DNA of 64,000 bases from Cycas panzhihuaensis. Taxonomy: Eukaryota; Cycadophyta. Where the stretch lies: positions 140,127,741 through 140,191,740 of the forward strand of contig CM041465.1 in the NCBI GenBank assembly GCA_023213395.1. Direction: 5' to 3'. Shown here piece by piece: positions 43,771-55,397 of this stretch. Position 1 is the first letter of the stretch, and each line of letters opens with the position of its first letter. A model generated the notes under the pieces. It was not told where the DNA came from, made no database searches, and was given only the letters and a program-made list of their open reading frames with translations. Made by a program: the position numbers and the translations under genes.

Positions 43771-45141
43771 TTATTTTTATTTTTTTTCTTTTTTTTTGAG
43801 TTAGTTGAAGATATCTCTAATCTATTATTTCAAAAGTACTAATTAATCTTTTTATACTAGGCTCTAAGAGTTTGTTTTAGGCCATATAAAGTAGTTTTAA
43901 ATTGGCATACCAAGTGCTCATAACTTTTTTCAACAAAGTCAGGTGGCTTCCTCATTTAAATCCCCATTTTAAAATGCCCTCTTCATATCTATCTGGTGTA
44001 ATTGCCAATTGAATTATATAGCTACCACCATAATGAGATAAATGTTATTAATCTTTATAATAAAAGCAAATGTTTCTTGGTAGTTGATCCCTTTTTATTA
44101 CTTGAAGCCTTTCATTACAAGTTGAGCTTTGTGTTTGTTTACAAATCTATCTAATTTAAACTTTTTCCTATAGATCTATTTGCATCAAATTGTATGCTTG
44201 CTAGTAAGTAATTTGGCCAATTCCCATATGTGGCTCTCCCTAATAGCTTAGATTTTAGTCTGCATAAGGTTAATCCGCTTTTGCTCTTTTATTACTTTTT
44301 TAATTTTTAATGGTTTATTTGCATCTAATATGCATGCCATAAAAGTTATATTCACTTGTTTAGAAGATCATGTTTTTGATTTTTGCTTTCCCTCAGAATC
44401 AGTTAATAGTTTCTCAACATCCTCCATAGCTTTCATATACAATTTTGAAAGCCTCTTCTTTGAATATGAAGGCGATGAATTAGATAGTTTCTCTAGCTTT
44501 GGCTCTAACTTTGGCTTTAGTTCTTTCTTCAGTGTCTAATTAGATTCAACTTCTAGAAATTAAAAGAATTCCAATTATACTTCTTTACCTATACCAAATG
44601 GCTCATGTTCAACTTAAATAACATCATGTAAAGAACTACATTTAGGAAACTCCTCTAGTTGATCCTCAACTTTAACTAAACCAACATATTAAGTCTCATC
44701 TTCTTGAAAAATAACATTGCAAGTTATATAAACTTTTCAAGTAAATAAATCATGTACTCTATATTTTTTACTTTTCTTAGAGTATCCGATAAGGAAATAT
44801 ACATGTATGCATTACATCTAAAGATTTTCAAATGACTTATAATTGGTTTCCTTCTTGATTAAGCTTTCTTAGCAGTTATATTCTGAACAACACTTATAGT
44901 TTTGAAGTTTGTTAGATATAATATTGTGTTCAAAGCTTCTACCTATAAGAAATGTATAACATCCTTGCCTTTCATCATTACTTTGACTTTTTCAACTAAA
45001 GTTTTATTCATTTGCTTAATAACACTATTTTACTAAGGCATATAGGTAATAGTAAATGGGTTTGAATTCTATGATCCTTGTAGAACTAGGTGAATTTATT
45101 TAAAGTGTACATTCTACCATTATCAATTTACAAGACCTTGA
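42870..45141 (-). pseudogene. Minus-strand copia pol fragment (integrase end to RNase H)
   Basis: Reading down the minus strand: IDNGRMYTLNKF (integrase second Asp region; family RTDNGGEYxSxEF), then the MMKGKDV-type block, then a linker rich in Ser/Glu/Leu (44,330-44,600). RT follows: DRFVNKHKAQLVMKGF, NWQLHQIDMKRAF, and the open frame 43,449-43,709 with FYVDDLLMIGNDINIISNLK, CMWKILKKFKIDYYKPIPT. YVDD is intact. RNase H (43,440-42,870) is very decayed. The start is truncated at 45,141 by the LTR of another element. A TA microsatellite plus poly-T (43,729-43,799) interrupts RT. Confidence 0.8.
43729..43799. repeat. (TA)n microsatellite and poly-T tract inside RT
   Basis: About 16 TA steps followed by a T-rich run. 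It separates the YVDD block from the upstream RT blocks, so it arose or expanded after the element stopped being selected. Confidence 0.9.
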
Positions 45142-45448
45142 TATTGGAATATATTATCATACTGACTAATATTAATGTGTGGTAAATTATATATAGATAA
45201 TATTATGATGAGTCAATGGATGTAACCCTAATTATTTGGGACACTTGAGATCTATAAATATAGATCTAATATTCATTGTATTGATATATACTAGATTTAC
45301 AAAAATATAAAATAATATCATTTTGGTGGGTTTTCACCCAAGAGGGATTCCCATGTTAATTCTAGTATCTCGTGTGCTTACATCATGCTTGAATTTGCTT
45401 TGTGTGAAAGATTCTATCGACTTGTTTGCTTATAAGTATTTTCTAACA
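45142..45448 (+). repeat. 5' LTR of a plus-strand element (G)
   Basis: Starts TATTGGAATATATTATC (a decayed TGTTGGAATATA start) exactly where the copia integrase frame breaks off, and ends TTTCTAACA directly before a perfect primer-binding site. 307 bp. No 3' partner was found in the window, so the element is truncated or its 3' end is outside. Confidence 0.7.
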
Positions 45449-45460
45449 TGGTATCAGAGC
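45449..45460 (+). other. Primer-binding site of element G
   Basis: A perfect tggtatcagagc followed by tctatagg, adjoining the LTR end. Confidence 0.88.
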
Positions 45461-46425
45461 TCTATAGGAGGTGCAAGAGTAGAGAATTGTTATCTAGATT
45501 ATCCAATCATTGGTGCTAGGTCATACTAGATTATCTTGTGAGGATTGACACGTCTGATGACCCTACAAAACTACTATAGAGGGGCATATAATTGTGTGAG
45601 GATCTTGGTGCCCTTTGTTTATGTTTTGGAGGAATTCTAAGCCCTATAGAGTTGTGCAGATGAATTGAAGATGGTCCATAACCTTGGTTACTTTGTTGCC
45701 AATTGTTGGAGCCTGTTGAGCCTATTGAAGGTGCTAGATCTATTTATTTAAGGCGCCACTAAGTTTGTAAAGCCTCATAAGTGATTTTCAAGTCTATTGA
45801 TCAGTTTTAGAGGTGTTTAAGGCTACCCATGTAAGAAGAGATTCCATGCAAATTACAGATGTTTATCAGCCCTTTATTGATGTAAAATGAGTAGTGGGAG
45901 AGTGAAGAGCCCAAGTGAAGCTATTGCAATATCTATAAGTGAAAAATATGGTAATATTAATAAGGTATTCTCATAAAAATATATTCTTTAGAATATTTTA
46001 CCCCACTAGTTCATATTTTTCGATCACATAAATATTATTTGCATCACTATAGATGATATATAGTTGCCCATTTAATATTTATTATGTGAGGTTATTATAT
46101 ACTACATTGATATATGACATTGGAGTCGCATATATATTTTAGCCTATATGATATTTATTATTGTTTACTTATTTAAAATTTTAATTATTGCATATATATA
46201 TTTTACTTATTAGTTAAAATGAGTTTGTCATCGATATTTTATTAGCTACATGATAAAATTTTATTATTGAATAATATATGATGTCGCTCATTTCCATTTC
46301 ATTTTAGTTGTCATATGTATAAAATCATTATGTAATTATGTAATGATGAAATTTCAATACTCATAATTAGTATTTTTGACTCACCCAACCACCGAAAATG
46401 ATATAGTATTGTATTCATTAACAAT
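45461..46425 (+). other. Leader of element G
   Basis: No domain recognised. Contains text typical of a copia or gypsy leader (ggtgctaggtcatactag). Split by element F at the atatt duplication (46,426-46,430); unassigned DNA at 49,614-50,657 may be its continuation. Confidence 0.45.
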
Positions 46426-46430
46426 ATATT

Positions 46431-49400
46431 TGTTAAGAATTGGAAATGCAATATACAATAAGATATCTAATGGTGAGTTAAAGATTTAATAATAAAGTAC
46501 AAAAAGATAAAGCATATACAAAGTGAACATCATATGTGGAGAATTGGCCAAAACTCAATTAGAGAGAATGAAAAAATACATACTTATAATACATGCTCAC
46601 CATTAGTGAGAGAACTCCATTGGTCGACTTAGAGGTGGTACACATCTCTAGGTGGCGCACAACATCTAATATAAAATATAAATAAATAGAGAGAGCTTAT
46701 ATAGGGTTAATATATGTAATTGGGTATTACACCCAACATTTTACCTTGTAATAGTTAATTAGATAAATGATTATCACATCAAAATAAAGCTCAAGTCTTT
46801 AAAAGTGTACTAGATCAAATACTATTACACATGAATAAAGAGCTATTGATGTCAATATGAAGCGAAGTCCATCTACTGGAATATATGGGTCGCTAGCCAT
46901 TATAACTACCAATTGAGTAGGAACTCCCTTTGTGTATGTGGATCAATCAGATATGGCAAGAGTAGCTATAAAATTGTCCCACCCCTTATTCATATGGGAG
47001 TGCAAACAGAAAAGTATACAAGTAGCAAGAGTAACTTATAAAAGTGTGTTCTACCTCTTGCTAAATAGGACTATCACTTCTTCAACATCTAATGACCAAA
47101 TATACAATAGGCTCTATGGCCTTAAATCACCACATGGGCTAAAAGAATGCCTCTTTGGGCTTTACAACATGCCACCATGGGTAAAATAACTAGCAATAAA
47201 TGTTTTTACATGGCAAAAAAGTGATAGATGTGACTTAAGTTATTATATGAATGACTCTCTCTCATAATAAAACTCAAAATAAATCTCAATGGGTTCTGAA
47301 GAGCAAAAAAATAACACCTTAGAACATGTTATCTCCCCATTTGGAGTATATTACATCAAAAAATAGTATAGAACCTTAAGAATTACATGAAAGGGCTTGA
47401 ACAAGCTGAAAAAATGATAAAAGATGAAGATTTAATAAAAATTTTAAACTTTAAACTTAAAAATCTACATTAAAATAACTCCAAAAGTCATCAAGTAACC
47501 TACTAAGAGAAAGATCTCTCTGTTATGAATCCAACACAATAGACAAGAGGAGAAACATAGCCTCCTAGCTTAAGATATCATCAAAAATGTGAAGTGTGCT
47601 CCATAAGAACTAAAAACAGGGAGTTAGCCCCTTTCACTGGATGGTTGTTGGTCATATAGATGCTGCATATGACTAGGGGCTAAGGCATAAAGGGGCTAAG
47701 CATACCCAAAATAATTATTCAATGTAGCTTAATCTAGATTTCCAAATGTGAAAAAAAAAAAATTAAACCCTTTGCAATAAAATTCATATTTATTGTAAAA
47801 AAAAATTGACAGATTTAAAAATCTATTTATATCTTCCATACACCAAAAAAATATTAGTAATAAAACATATCATGAATACCCTAAGATTTTAGGATTTCGA
47901 ATAAAAATTTCTTTGTAGGTGATAATCTCCATGGTTTTGTTGCAAGTTCACCATGGTAGGTTATAGGGGTGCCATTGACAATCAAACCTTTGCCATGGAT
48001 GGAGATGTATATTGGGATCGGAAATCACCCAAATTAGGGTGCAAGTAGCATAACTATACTATCATTGATATTTACAGATCCATCCACCATGATCTTCCTT
48101 GTCATTTAGGGTCGAAGGTTATCTTTAATAAATTTTTAATGTCTTTGTCTTCTCCTAGGTCGAATGACATAGACAGCGATAAAAGATCCCCTGTTTGAAT
48201 CCCTCCATCTTCTAAGATCAAAGTCTTTCATAACTCTCTATCCTAAATCTACATAAATAACAAAAATGCAGATTCCACCATTTAAATATAATATTATCTA
48301 GAGCATGTACAAAGAGCTTAACTACAAAGAAAAAAATCACTTAAGACTAGTGCTAAGGAATCCATTGTTCTTGGTTAAGTTGCATATTATGAATCATAGA
48401 AAAGACATTGACACCCTTCAATTTTCCTTCTCTACTAACAGATAGATGCTGAGTGATAAGACTACCTGAGCTATGATTTTAAGGACCCTCCTTTAGTCCA
48501 ATATAAGAATAAAGTTAGAGGACGATAGGTTCCCATGGGACACATCAAATATTATAAGGACAGTCTAGCCAACAAACTAGATTGCCTTCAACATAATATT
48601 CTAAGGTCATTACTTATAAACAGGAAGCATTAGAGTCATCTACAAAGTAGTATCACATACATGAGTAACTTATTTTCCCATGCCCCCCCTCATCATAAGA
48701 ATCATGTCCCACATCTTGATATGAAACTGTAAACTAATCATATCCCTCATCAATAATCAAAGTCAACTTATATAGATTGGCAACAAGCTGAGAAGAACCA
48801 ACTAAAGTAAACTATAAATTCTTCCTCTTATCAACAATGTCAACAATCCTCTGGTCAAGGCTAGGGCCCAACTCAAGTATAGGTTTACTATGAAGAATAG
48901 ATAGTCATAAGGTACATCTTCGATTTGCTGCTATGAAAAACTTCAAACAACAGCGTGCTCCTATGCCAATGATTAAGGAATTTCATGGAGCTAGCTAATA
49001 TCATAAACAAGACATGAACCAACACCAAGCACCACCAAACCTAGCAACCCTCCTTTTTTTTTTTTTTTTGAGTACATGAAAATAATACATAAATGCATCC
49101 TTGTAAAACTACTCAACTATTAAAAAAAAATCAAAGATGGAGTCATTTTGACTTCTAGATAGCCAAAAAAGACTCACTTAATTATTGCAAATAACTCCAT
49201 TGTAATCTACCCACTGGCATGCAAGGAGACTACTTTACACCAACTATATATTCACACAAAACTCTTCTTTGATGATGGCAAATAAGCTAATTCTGCAAGG
49301 TGATTAGGCATGCATGAATAACTAATCTGCAGTAGTTTCAAAGCGTCTTCAATAGCATCAAAATAAAACTTTTAATAGTTCTTAATAGCCTAAAAAAATA

Positions 49401-49608
49401 GTCCCTTAAAATGACAAAAATAGCCCCAAATATTCAACAGAACTCTCTCAAGAAATATGTACTAGGTTGGCTTTTCATAACCTGAAATGAACCTTCAATA
49501 GTAGATCATAATATAGGCACAATATATGTTCCTCTAAAAAATAACAAGAATGAAGGATAAGAGAGCTTACATAGGGTTAATATATGTAATTGGGTATTAC
49601 ACCTAACA
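46431..49608 (-). mobile_element. Element F: 3.2-kb insertion with TSD atatt and shared ends
   Basis: Flanked by a perfect atatt duplication (46,426-46,430 and 49,609-49,613). The left end TGTTAAGAATT begins a 309-bp LTR-like segment (46,431-46,739) whose last 48 bp (46,692-46,739, ending CACCCAACA) recur at the extreme right end (49,561-49,608, ending CACCTAACA). On the minus strand this shared part reads TGTTGGGTGTAATACCC and contains CCCTATATAAGC, a good TATA box, so the element most likely runs on the minus strand. Its 5' LTR would then have lost all but the first 48 bp, together with the primer-binding site. No pol domain is recognised inside. Confidence 0.6.
46740..49560. other. Internal region of element F
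   Basis: No recognised protein domain. An 85-codon plus-strand frame at 46,932-47,189 (MYVDQSDMARVAIKL) has balanced composition but matches nothing I know. A poly-T run lies at 49,052-49,070, and 47,930-48,230 is somewhat less AT-rich. Confidence 0.4.
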
Positions 49609-49613
49609 ATATT

Positions 49614-50657
49614 TAATTTCTATTACATTTACCCACATATAGTCACCAAGGCTTCATTTAAATTTAGGGCTATATAAAGGCACTCATCAAATTTTTTTGA
49701 TACATGGCCTTTTCATATATAAAGTTATCATTGATATCATTTATTTATAGTTTCTTTAATATATTTTAGTGCCCTTTTCTTGAGATATATATGGTATAGT
49801 ATTGATATCAAGAGATGTCTTTTTTTGGTGAATTTAATTTAGCATTTTGATGTATATAAGTGTATATCTTTTTTTGGCAAAGTGGCATAAATATTCTATA
49901 ATGATTTATTTTGATATGATGGTGAAATGAGGCAACTTTGAGATATGGTGATGCTTGTGGGTGTCTTTAGACACTCTATTGGTGACTTGTGGCAACATGT
50001 GGTGATGATATGCCTCTAGCTTCCATTTGCATGAGAAGGTATATTGGGCAAGGTGATTGTTTGGTGACAATAAACTCTTGTTTGCATGAGAGAGTAAGTT
50101 GGGTGAGAATGGTTGAGATGAGGTGACAGGTTACCTCTTTGAATGTGGTTTATATAAGAGAGGGTTAATGGACAAAGTAGGGCAAGAAGGGTGAGAGAAG
50201 GATGAGTATGTTTGAGATACCTTAGCTACAAACGAAAGTAAATTTGTATTATTATAGTATAAATCATTGCACATATGCTATATAGTTGTGATTTATTTGA
50301 AAATAAAATGGTATGTTTTATTCATAGTGTATATTTGAGTTATGTTGTATTACATGTATATGAGATGACAAGAGGTTTAGAATTTGTTGTTTGTATAAGT
50401 GGTTATCAATGATAGTGGACCATTATACTTTGCTAGTTGGACTGATGTTAGCATAAGGTTTTATGGCCTATTTGATGTTGGTTCAATGTGTGTGCAAATC
50501 TAAACAAGTATGATGTGGAACTGAGATAGAGTGTTTAATAAAAATTTGAAGTGTGAATGGAAAGGTTTATGACAAGATACCTTAAAAATTAGTTATGTTT
50601 TTGTCATGGTATAGAATAATTGTCTTGTAAACTTGGTAAGGTTATATTGCAAGTGTG
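49614..50657. other. Unassigned, possibly continuation of leader G
   Basis: No domain. On the plus strand it contains gtttatataagagaggg near 50,150 (TATA-like), and repeated ggtga/gatggtga words. Could be an LTR or leader; no partner found. Confidence 0.35.
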
Positions 50658-51027
50658 TGTTAGGATACCACTCCTTAATGATAATTGCATACTAATATAA
50701 TAAGCAAATAACTCCAAAAGAGCACTTGTATTGTAATACCCTTTGAGGGGGCAACCTCCCAATTACATACAATAACAATGATATTTAAGATACCATACTC
50801 TAAGGATTACATAAATATATATATGGGTCTATGCTTACTAGTTAACCTCCTCTTTATGTATGTGGGATATTATATGAATATATATAGTACTCAATGACCA
50901 CTACACAACCTTCTACTTATACATGTGGGATATTAAGAAAAGGGAAGAAGTAGAAGAAATAAAGATATAAGAGAGAGAAGAAGTAGAAGATATAAGAGAA
51001 GGTAAGTTAGGGGTTGGAACGTTAATA
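50658..51027 (-). repeat. 3' LTR of gypsy J
   Basis: Defined on the inner side by the polypurine tract and TATTAACGTTCC (a decayed TGTTAACGTTCC start). The outer end at 50,658 (minus-strand CCTAACA) is provisional. Contains gaagaagtagaaga repeats and an AT-rich tail. Length about 370 bp. Confidence 0.65.
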
Positions 51028-51040
51028 AAGTCCCCCCCTT
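51028..51040 (-). other. Polypurine tract of gypsy J
   Basis: On the minus strand aaggggggga followed by ctt, adjoining the LTR start. Confidence 0.8.
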
Positions 51041-52330
51041 AAAAAAGCTTTGCCCTCAAAGCTTGGACAAATTGTTCATTCTCCCAGGTTGCATCTTCTC
51101 ACGGAAGTTGTTTCCATTTGATGAGATACTCAATGATTTATCTGGATCGTAGATGTCAAATTCTTCAGTCGATGATACATTCTGGAATGAGTTGAAGTTG
51201 TCCGTCCTCATTTAAGATAAGTAATTCTATTTGAACTTGTACTTATTGCCCAATTACCTTCTTGAGACATGAAACATGAAAGACATTATGGATCCTTGAT
51301 AGTGGTGGTAAGTCCAAGGCATATGGAACTTTACCAGTCTTCTTGAGAATTTTGTAAGGCCCTTAAAATCGAGGTTGTAACTTATGTTGTCCATTCCATT
51401 TGAGAGATGCCTGCTTATATGATTGCAACCGTAAGTATACCAAATTACATGGTTGAAACGCTCATTCACTTCACCCTTTATCTACCTATTGTTTCATCTG
51501 ATTTTGTGTAAAGTTCAAATTTTCCTTGAGTAGCTTAAGAATCTATGTTGCTTGTTAGATGTGGTCTTCAACTGCTTGAACCTTAGAACTGATTATGGCA
51601 TAATTTTTAAGTGTGGGTGGTTCATAGACATATAATGCTTGGAACAGAGTCATTCCTGCTGATGCATGATAGGTTGTATTATACCACCATTCTACTAAAG
51701 GAAGTCAATGATGCCATTACCCCTACTTATCTGAAGCATAACACCGAAGGTATCCTTCAAGGCACTTATTGACCACCTTAGTTTATCCATATATTTGTGG
51801 ATGGTAGGCTGAGCTCATTATCAATTTAGTACCAAGTAGATGGAAGAGTTATGTCTAGAAGTTGTTGGTAAACTTGGGATCCTGATCACTGACTATGTAT
51901 TTGGGCATGCCATGCAACCTGTATATATCCTTTAAAAAGACCTCAGCAATTTTCTTTGCCTTATATGTGGCCTGAATGCCACAAAAATGAGCATATTTAG
52001 TTAGCCTATCAACAACCACCACTATAACATCTTTTCCTTCTCACTTGGGCAGACCCATGATGAAGTCCATAAAAATTTCTTCCCATTGTTGATTTGGTAT
52101 GGGAAGGGGTTGCAGTAATCCTAGAGACTTGACTATTTTTATCTTATGTCATTAACAAATTTCACATGAGGAAACATATCTCTTTACATATCCCTTTTGT
52201 CCCTTCCAAAAGAAAGATTATTTTAAGTAGTGGTATGTTCATAGGAACCCTAAGTGACCTGCTGTTGGAGAGGCATGTGCATCATGTAAAATTTGCTCCT
52301 TAAGGCTAGAGTGAGGGCATATATATATTC
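51041..52330 (-). pseudogene. Integrase and chromodomain of gypsy J
   Basis: Integrase core in order: KDVIVVVVDRLTKYAHF, YRLHGMPKYIVSDQDPKFTN (second Asp), SAYHPQIYG then TKVVNKCLEGYLRCY. The family has GQTEVVN, so Gln became a stop and the catalytic Glu a Lys. Then HHWLPLVEWWYNTTYHASAG and MTLFQALYVYEPPTL. The C-terminal module reads LQPRF then [38 protein letters not shown] chromodomain-like end follows (ECIID, HLRSR, IIEYLIKWKQLP, EDATWENEQFVQ), matching the chromovirus signature (L-WxxxPxxEATWE). One frameshift near 51,470. Confidence 0.85.
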
Positions 52331-52559
52331 GATTCTTATACCAGAGAATATTTGAAGACCATGTATAATGGGTTGAATGCCCTACTCGACGAAGGTCTTG
52401 AATGATCTACTTTGTAAAGGAGTCCTCATCCCATTCTTGCTTGGCAACTGCTATCCAAGAGGGATTGACTGTCATGATAGAATATAGTGTAGAGCCTTCT
52501 TCCTTACAAGATAAAGCATCAGCAACTATATTATCCTTGCCTTTTTTATATATGATTTC

Positions 52560-53000
52560 AAAGTAAAAAGCTTATATTTTGCTAACCCATTTTTGTTGTT
52601 CCTCAGATGCTGTCCTTTGAGATAGGAAATATTTTAAGCTATCATGGTCTATTTTAATTTAGAAATGTGTTCCCAATAAATATTATTGTCATTTCCTAAC
52701 TGCATGAAGAATTACTAACATCTCCTTCTCATAGGTGGATTTGACTTGTTCCTTGAGTGTAAGTTGATGACTTTCAAAGGCTAAAGGTTTTCCTTCTTGC
52801 ATTAAGATTGCTCCAATGCCTTGCCCTGATGCATCACATTCAATGGTGAAGGTCTTTATAAGGTCTGGTATTACAAAGACTGATGTGGTAGTTAAATCTA
52901 GCTTGAGGTGTTCAAATGCTTTAGAGGCCTTATCATTCCAATGGAAGGAATCCTTTTTTAACAAGTTGATTAAAGGGGAAGTAATCCTTGCATAGCCTTG
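52560..53000 (-). pseudogene. RNase H of gypsy J
   Basis: Open at 52,689-52,964. Reads FHWNDKASKAFEHLKLDLTT, then FTIECDASGQGIGAILMQEG (catalytic Asp kept), KPLAFESHQLTLKEQVKSTY, EKEMLVILHAVRK. This is the RT_RNaseH_2-type domain of Ty3/gypsy elements. Ser-Q for S-x-x-L (FESHQLT against F-SRxLS) is the only visible change in the conserved part. Upstream is the RT connection (ITGYYRKFVQGYARI). Confidence 0.9.
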
Positions 53001-53720
53001 AACAAACTTTCGATAATATCCTGTGATTCCTAAGAATCTGCAAAGGCCCTTGATGTTTTTAGGTTTAGGCTAATTTGTGATAACTGCTATTTTCATAGGA
53101 TTCACCTTGACTCCTTCTTGAGAGATAATATGACCCAAATATTCTATTTCTGTTTGCCCAAATTGATATTTTAATTTTTTTACATAAAGTTAGTTGTCTA
53201 CAAGTACCTAGAATGCCTTATCAACATGCTGAAGATGGTCTTCCCATGTATGACTGAAGATCAAAATGTCATCAAAAAAGACTAACATGAACTTTCTTAA
53301 GTAAGGCCAAAAGAGTTTATTCATGAGTCCTTGAAAGGTGGATGGGGCATTAGTCAAGCCAAATGACATGACTAAAAATTCATAGTGACCTTCATGTGTA
53401 CGAAATGCTGTTTTATGAACATCCTCTGCTTTGATCATGATTTGATGGTATCTTGACCGCAAGTCCAATGATGTGAAGAACATTGCTCCATAGAGTTCAT
53501 CCAAGAGTTCATCGATGACTGGTATAGGAAATTTATCCTTGATTATTATCTTATTGAGCTCACGGTAGTCTACACACATGTGAAATGAGCCATCCTTTTT
53601 TCTTACTAAAATCACTGGGGTAGAAAAAGTGCTTTTACTTTCCCTAATAATACCAGCATTAAGGAGTTCTTGAACTAGTCATTCAATTTCATTCTTTTGC
53701 TGGTAGGGATACCAGTATGG
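53000..53720 (-). pseudogene. Reverse transcriptase of gypsy J
   Basis: Open at 53,208-53,615. Reads [92 protein letters not shown], then the active site [24 protein letters not shown] keeps both catalytic Asp; the preceding residue is Phe where most family members have Tyr (YFDDIL). All RT blocks are present in order, so this domain could have been active until recently. It continues as YVKKLKYQFGQTEIEYLGH. A TGA just upstream (EIE-stop-LVQELL) is likely from CGA. Confidence 0.92.
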
Positions 53721-54440
53721 TCGAATATAAGCAGGATTACTTCCAGCTACCAGGTCAATGCTATGATCTTGGTCATGTACTAGGGGAAGACCTTGAGGAA
53801 TATCCTGAAAGACCTGGTTATGGTGGTGAAGTACCAATTTTAAGTCATTTGGTATACCATCATCTTGGAGAATGTCCCCTTCTATTGGAAGTTCTTGACC
53901 TTCCAGAGCATAACATTTGGCAATGATTCCTGTACCACCCTTTTTAATAAGCCTCTCCATATGGTGTGAGCTAATGATTTGGGTCAGTGGAGGAATGATC
54001 CCATTCAATTGATAGTCAATTCCTTCAGAAGTAAATTAGATGAAGAGCTCTTGCATATTTAGTTGAATGGTTCCTAGTGGTTTGAGCTATTATACCCCTA
54101 ATACAACATCAACTCCTCTAACGGGAATGGCATACATAGAAGTGAAAAGGTGATAGTCACCCATTTGCAACTTGATATTGTGGCATTTTCCCCCATAAGT
54201 GAGTGTCCTTCCATTAGCCACCATAACCTAAAAATTTTTGACAAGATATGGAAAATAATTGAGTTCTTTAGTAAGTTTCTGATTAATGAAATTATGGGTG
54301 CTCCCAGAATCTATGAGGACAACCATCTTCCTTTTGTTAATGTACCCAATAAGTTTGAGTGCCTGAAGGGATGCAATTCTAGCTAGGGCATGCATAGATA
54401 TAGTAGCAGTATCTTCTTCTTCCTCCTCAGGTGGGTCACA
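53720..54440 (-). pseudogene. Aspartic protease and linker of gypsy J
   Basis: Protease active site LIDSGSTHNFINQKLTKEL with D-S-G intact (about 54,281-54,330), followed by VMVANGRTLTYGGKCHNIKL and PVRGVDVVLGV then a stop pair then LKPLGTIQLN (family DVVLGVQWLKPLGPI). The linker to RT (54,008-53,679) is open: LKLVLHHHNQVFQDIPQGLP and DHSIDLVAGSNPAYIRPY, the standard HxIxLxxGxxPxxxRPYRYP entry to RT. Confidence 0.9.
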
Positions 54441-55397
54441 ATCATTATTTTCTGGCTCTAAAGAGGCTTCTTCAACTGGTTCCTCATCTTAAACATCCTT
54501 AATTATAAATAAGCGTTGTTCAAGACACTTATGTTCTTTATTCCACTTTTGGTTATAATGAAATCATAACCCTTTCAATCATTTCTCATCCATCTCTTGG
54601 GAAGTCATTCATCGTACACCAGGAACCTAAAATTATGGTCACTTTTTTGGAAATGTTCATTAGGGGGGTCGGGATGCCTTATTTTTTGCTTCAATATTTT
54701 AAGCAAAATTAATAGATGTAGAGATGTTATCAAGTTTTAAGAGTCGCAACTCATGTTTGATGTCATCTCATAACCCACCAATATACAACTCAAGTAATTT
54801 ATCCTGACAAAGACCATCAACCCTTATGGAGAGACGTTGGTATTCTGTTGTATAAGCTAAAATAGTCCCCTCCTGTCTAACTTTAGCTAACTGGTTAAAG
54901 TGGTCATGATCCTAGATATTGTTATATTGAGCTATAAGATCCTTGACAAAACCCTCCTCTTGATAACTAAGCCCACCAATTATTTTCATAACCCATTGGT
55001 ACCATTGGTAGGGTTTTGTTTCTATGTGTAGAGAAGCAAGAGGGATCTTCTTATCTGCTAGAACTTGATGAAGAGAAAAGTATTGTTCCATTTGGGTGAT
55101 CTAAGTATGTACATCTATGCCATTGAACTTCTTGATTTCTACCTTGGGAAGGAAGTTCAGACGAAAGCGCCTACTATTATTACCTTCATCTTCTTTAGCG
55201 AAGTGACCCCCACCTATGTGAGTAGTATCATTAAGGTCACTCTTTTCTTCCTTAAGAGGTTTTATGGATGTCAACTCTAGCATTATAGCTTTAAAATTTT
55301 CATTGAAGTCATTTTGGATTTGTAATATATCTTCTCAAAGTTATGAAACAACATCATTGAGATCTTGAGTCCAACTTAGGTTCATCTTAGGGGCCAT
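54441..55397 (-). pseudogene. gag: Gag of gypsy J
   Basis: Start ATG at 55,397-55,395 (MAPKMNLSWTQDLND). An N-terminal region with a coiled-coil-like stretch (FNENFKAIMLELTSI) is followed by the capsid domain: RFRLNFLPKVEIKKFNGIDV, TQMEQYFSLHQVLADKKIPL, QWYQWVMK, LIAQYNNI, HFNQLAKVRQEGTILAYTTE, YQRLSIRVDGLCQDKLLELY. A TAG replaces Trp in THT-W-ITQMEQYF. The end is acidic (EEASLEPENNDCDPPEEEEE). No clear zinc knuckle. Five or so stops, few frameshifts. Confidence 0.88.

Noticed and set aside
50660-50672. aggataccact as a minus-strand primer-binding site (tandem gypsy)
   Set aside because: Only tggtat is shared with the tRNA-iMet complement; the element boundary is already uncertain there.
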